A stretch of DNA of 6,735 nucleotides, from assembly GCA_030917225.1 (NCBI GenBank), contig JAUPVD010000098.1:1-6735 (forward strand), read 5' to 3'. The notes beneath the pieces were generated by a model. It saw only the letters and a program-made list of their open reading frames with translations. It was not told the origin of the DNA and did not search any database. Of this stretch, positions 6,056 to 6,735 are shown one piece after another; position 1 is the stretch's first letter, and every line of letters starts with the position of its first letter. The DNA is from Pseudomonadota bacterium (GTDB lineage: Bacteria > Pseudomonadota > Gammaproteobacteria > Burkholderiales > Rhodocyclaceae). The position numbers and the translations under genes are program-made.

Positions 6056-6606
6056 TTGGCTATGCGCGCGTCTCGACGCAGGATCAGAACCTGGAGCTGC
6101 AACGCGAAGCCTTGAGCAAGGCCGGATGTAAAAAGGTCTTCGAGGACAAGGTGAGTGGCACGCGGGCAGACCGGCCTGGCTTGGCCAAGACGCTCGAAAT
6201 GCTGCGCGAAGGCGATACTTTGGTCGTCTGGAAGCTCGACCGGCTGGGCCGGTCGGTCAAGCAACTGGTCGATCTGGTCGGCGATCTGCACAAGCACGGT
6301 GTCCAGTTCAGGAGCCTCACCGACTCCATCGACACCGGCACACCATCCGGGCGGTTCTTCTTCCACGTCATGGCGAGCCTTGCCGAAATGGAGCGCGAGC
6401 TGACCGTCGAGCGCACCCGCGCCGGGCTGGAAGTCGCCAAGCAGCTCGGCCGCAAAGGCGGCCGCAAGCCGAAGATGACCGACAGCAAGATCGAGTCGGC
6501 CAAGAAGCTGCTGGCCAGCGGGGTGCCGCCCAAGGACGTGGCCAAGAACCTCGGCGTGTCCATTCCGACGCTGTACCGCTGGGTGCCAGCCTCCACGCAC
6601 GCTTAG
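6049..6606 (+). CDS. tnpR: Gin/Hin-like small serine recombinase, probable cointegrate resolvase
   Basis: This 185-residue small serine recombinase has an intact catalytic domain: nucleophile S9 in GYARVSTQDQ, R7, then D64, R65 and R68 in KLDRLGRS. The long E-helix is about 100-130, and a C-terminal helix-turn-helix is about 156-178 (VPPKDVAKNLGVSIPTLYRW). Sequence blocks FEDKVSGTRADRPGL, GDTLVVWKLDRLGRS, FRSLTDSIDT and GRFFFHVMASLAEMEREL match the Gin/Hin/Pin invertase branch much better than Tn21 or Tn3 TnpR. In a Tn3-family element the expected job is cointegrate resolution, probably at 3200-3330, but inversion activity is possible. It starts seven bases inside the previous gene, is last in its operon and ends in GCT TAG supplied by the right inverted repeat. 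Confidence 0.93.
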   Translation: MLIGYARVSTQDQNLELQREALSKAGCKKVFEDKVSGTRADRPGLAKTLEMLREGDTLVVWKLDRLGRSVKQLVDLVGDLHKHGVQFRSLTDSIDTGTPSGRFFFHVMASLAEMERELTVERTRAGLEVAKQLGRKGGRKPKMTDSKIESAKKLLASGVPPKDVAKNLGVSIPTLYRWVPASTHA

Positions 6607-6639
6607 CGTGCTTTATTTTCCGTTTTCTGAGACGACCCC
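6602..6639 (-). repeat. Right terminal inverted repeat, 38 bp
   Basis: Read on the minus strand it begins GGGGTCGTCTCAG and ends GCACGCTAAG, the canonical form of this branch. It pairs with the left repeat with one mismatch. Its inner bases supply the TAG stop of the recombinase gene at 6604-6606. Five bases outside it read ACGGT, which do not match the left flank. Confidence 0.97.
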
Positions 6640-6734
6640 ACGGTGGGCGAGTTGATCGGGCCTTGTTGCCAGTGGTCGCCGATGGAGGTTTTCAGGTTGT
6701 CACTGCCGCCCATGCTCAGGTTGTGGCAGGAGTT
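6603..6734 (-). pseudogene. Remnant of a host gene cut by the transposon's right end
   Basis: On the minus strand one frame is open from the window edge to the repeat, reading NSCHNLSMGGSDNLKTSIGD and then HWQQGPINSPTV. The other two minus frames hit stops at once. The frame then runs into the inverted repeat and stops at TAA (6605-6603) after 11 transposon-encoded codons. Residue composition looks like real protein (Gly, Asn and Ser rich, perhaps a secreted or envelope protein). I do not recognise it, and the start lies outside the window. The left flank does not continue this frame. Confidence 0.5.
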
Positions 6735-6735
6735 A

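Larger units (their letters stand above)
188..6639. mobile_element. Complete Tn3-family transposon (Tn21/Tn1721-like ends and transposase)
   Basis: The element is bounded by 38-bp terminal inverted repeats differing at one base. It contains a full-length Tn3-family transposase, a serine recombinase and a putative res site, so it looks autonomous. The arrangement is unusual for the Tn21 branch, where tnpR and tnpA lie together and in the same direction. Here tnpA and the recombinase gene occupy opposite ends and are transcribed outward, and everything else sits between them. The passengers are an MntA-HepT toxin-antitoxin pair, a cupin gene and three genes of unknown function. No 5-bp target duplication is present: the left flank ends CAGTA and the right flank begins ACGGT. 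Family assignment comes from end sequence and TnpA motifs. I cannot assign a named transposon. Confidence 0.95.

Noticed and set aside
188..6639. A segment invertible by the Gin-like recombinase inside the element
   Set aside because: I found only one full 26-bp hix-like site. No inverted partner was seen within the window.
6675..6700. A second hix-like half-site in the right flank (on the minus strand, CTGAAAACCTCC)
   Set aside because: Only one half resembles hix. The other half does not pair with it, and the stretch lies in the apparently coding host gene outside the transposon.

Overview
The window holds one complete, apparently intact Tn3-family transposon (188-6639, 6452 bp) with 187 bp of foreign-looking DNA on its left and 96 bp on its right. 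The GC-rich genes, the Tn21/Tn1721-type transposase and the ends point to a beta- or gammaproteobacterium (Pseudomonas, Xanthomonas or Burkholderiales-like) or one of its plasmids or integrative elements. The exact host cannot be told from this sequence.

Layout from left to right. Positions 1-187 are AT-richer DNA with iteron-like repeats. The 38-bp left inverted repeat is at 188-225. A full-length transposase gene, tnpA, runs leftward (3187-221) and stops inside that repeat. A 150-bp intergenic region (3188-3342) carries a putative recombination (res) site. Its proposed crossover subsite strongly resembles the hix/gix sites of DNA invertases, and its accessory part overlaps the promoter of the next operon. 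That operon encodes an MntA-HepT (MNT/HEPN) toxin-antitoxin pair. A broken reading frame (4013-4252) and a lower-GC cupin gene (4253-4609) follow, then 254 bp without a convincing gene. Four translationally overlapping genes come next: a small basic protein, a membrane protein, a helical protein with an antitoxin-like tail, and a serine recombinase whose stop codon lies inside the right inverted repeat (6602-6639). The right flank is the remnant of an interrupted gene on the minus strand.

How it fits together. TnpA would act on the two 38-bp ends to form cointegrates. The serine recombinase, which sits at the far end from tnpA and is Gin/Hin-like rather than Tn21-TnpR-like, would resolve them at the site between tnpA and mntA. 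That would also place it where it could control both divergent promoters. The MntA-HepT pair sits directly against the res region, as toxin-antitoxin modules often do in Tn3-family elements, and probably stabilises the element or its replicon. No antibiotic, metal or catabolic resistance gene is visible.

The points most worth following are the hix-like crossover site paired with an invertase-like recombinase in a Tn21-type transposon, the coding-to-the-edge design in which both terminal genes use the inverted repeats for their stop codons, and the absence of a 5-bp target duplication together with unrelated flanks.
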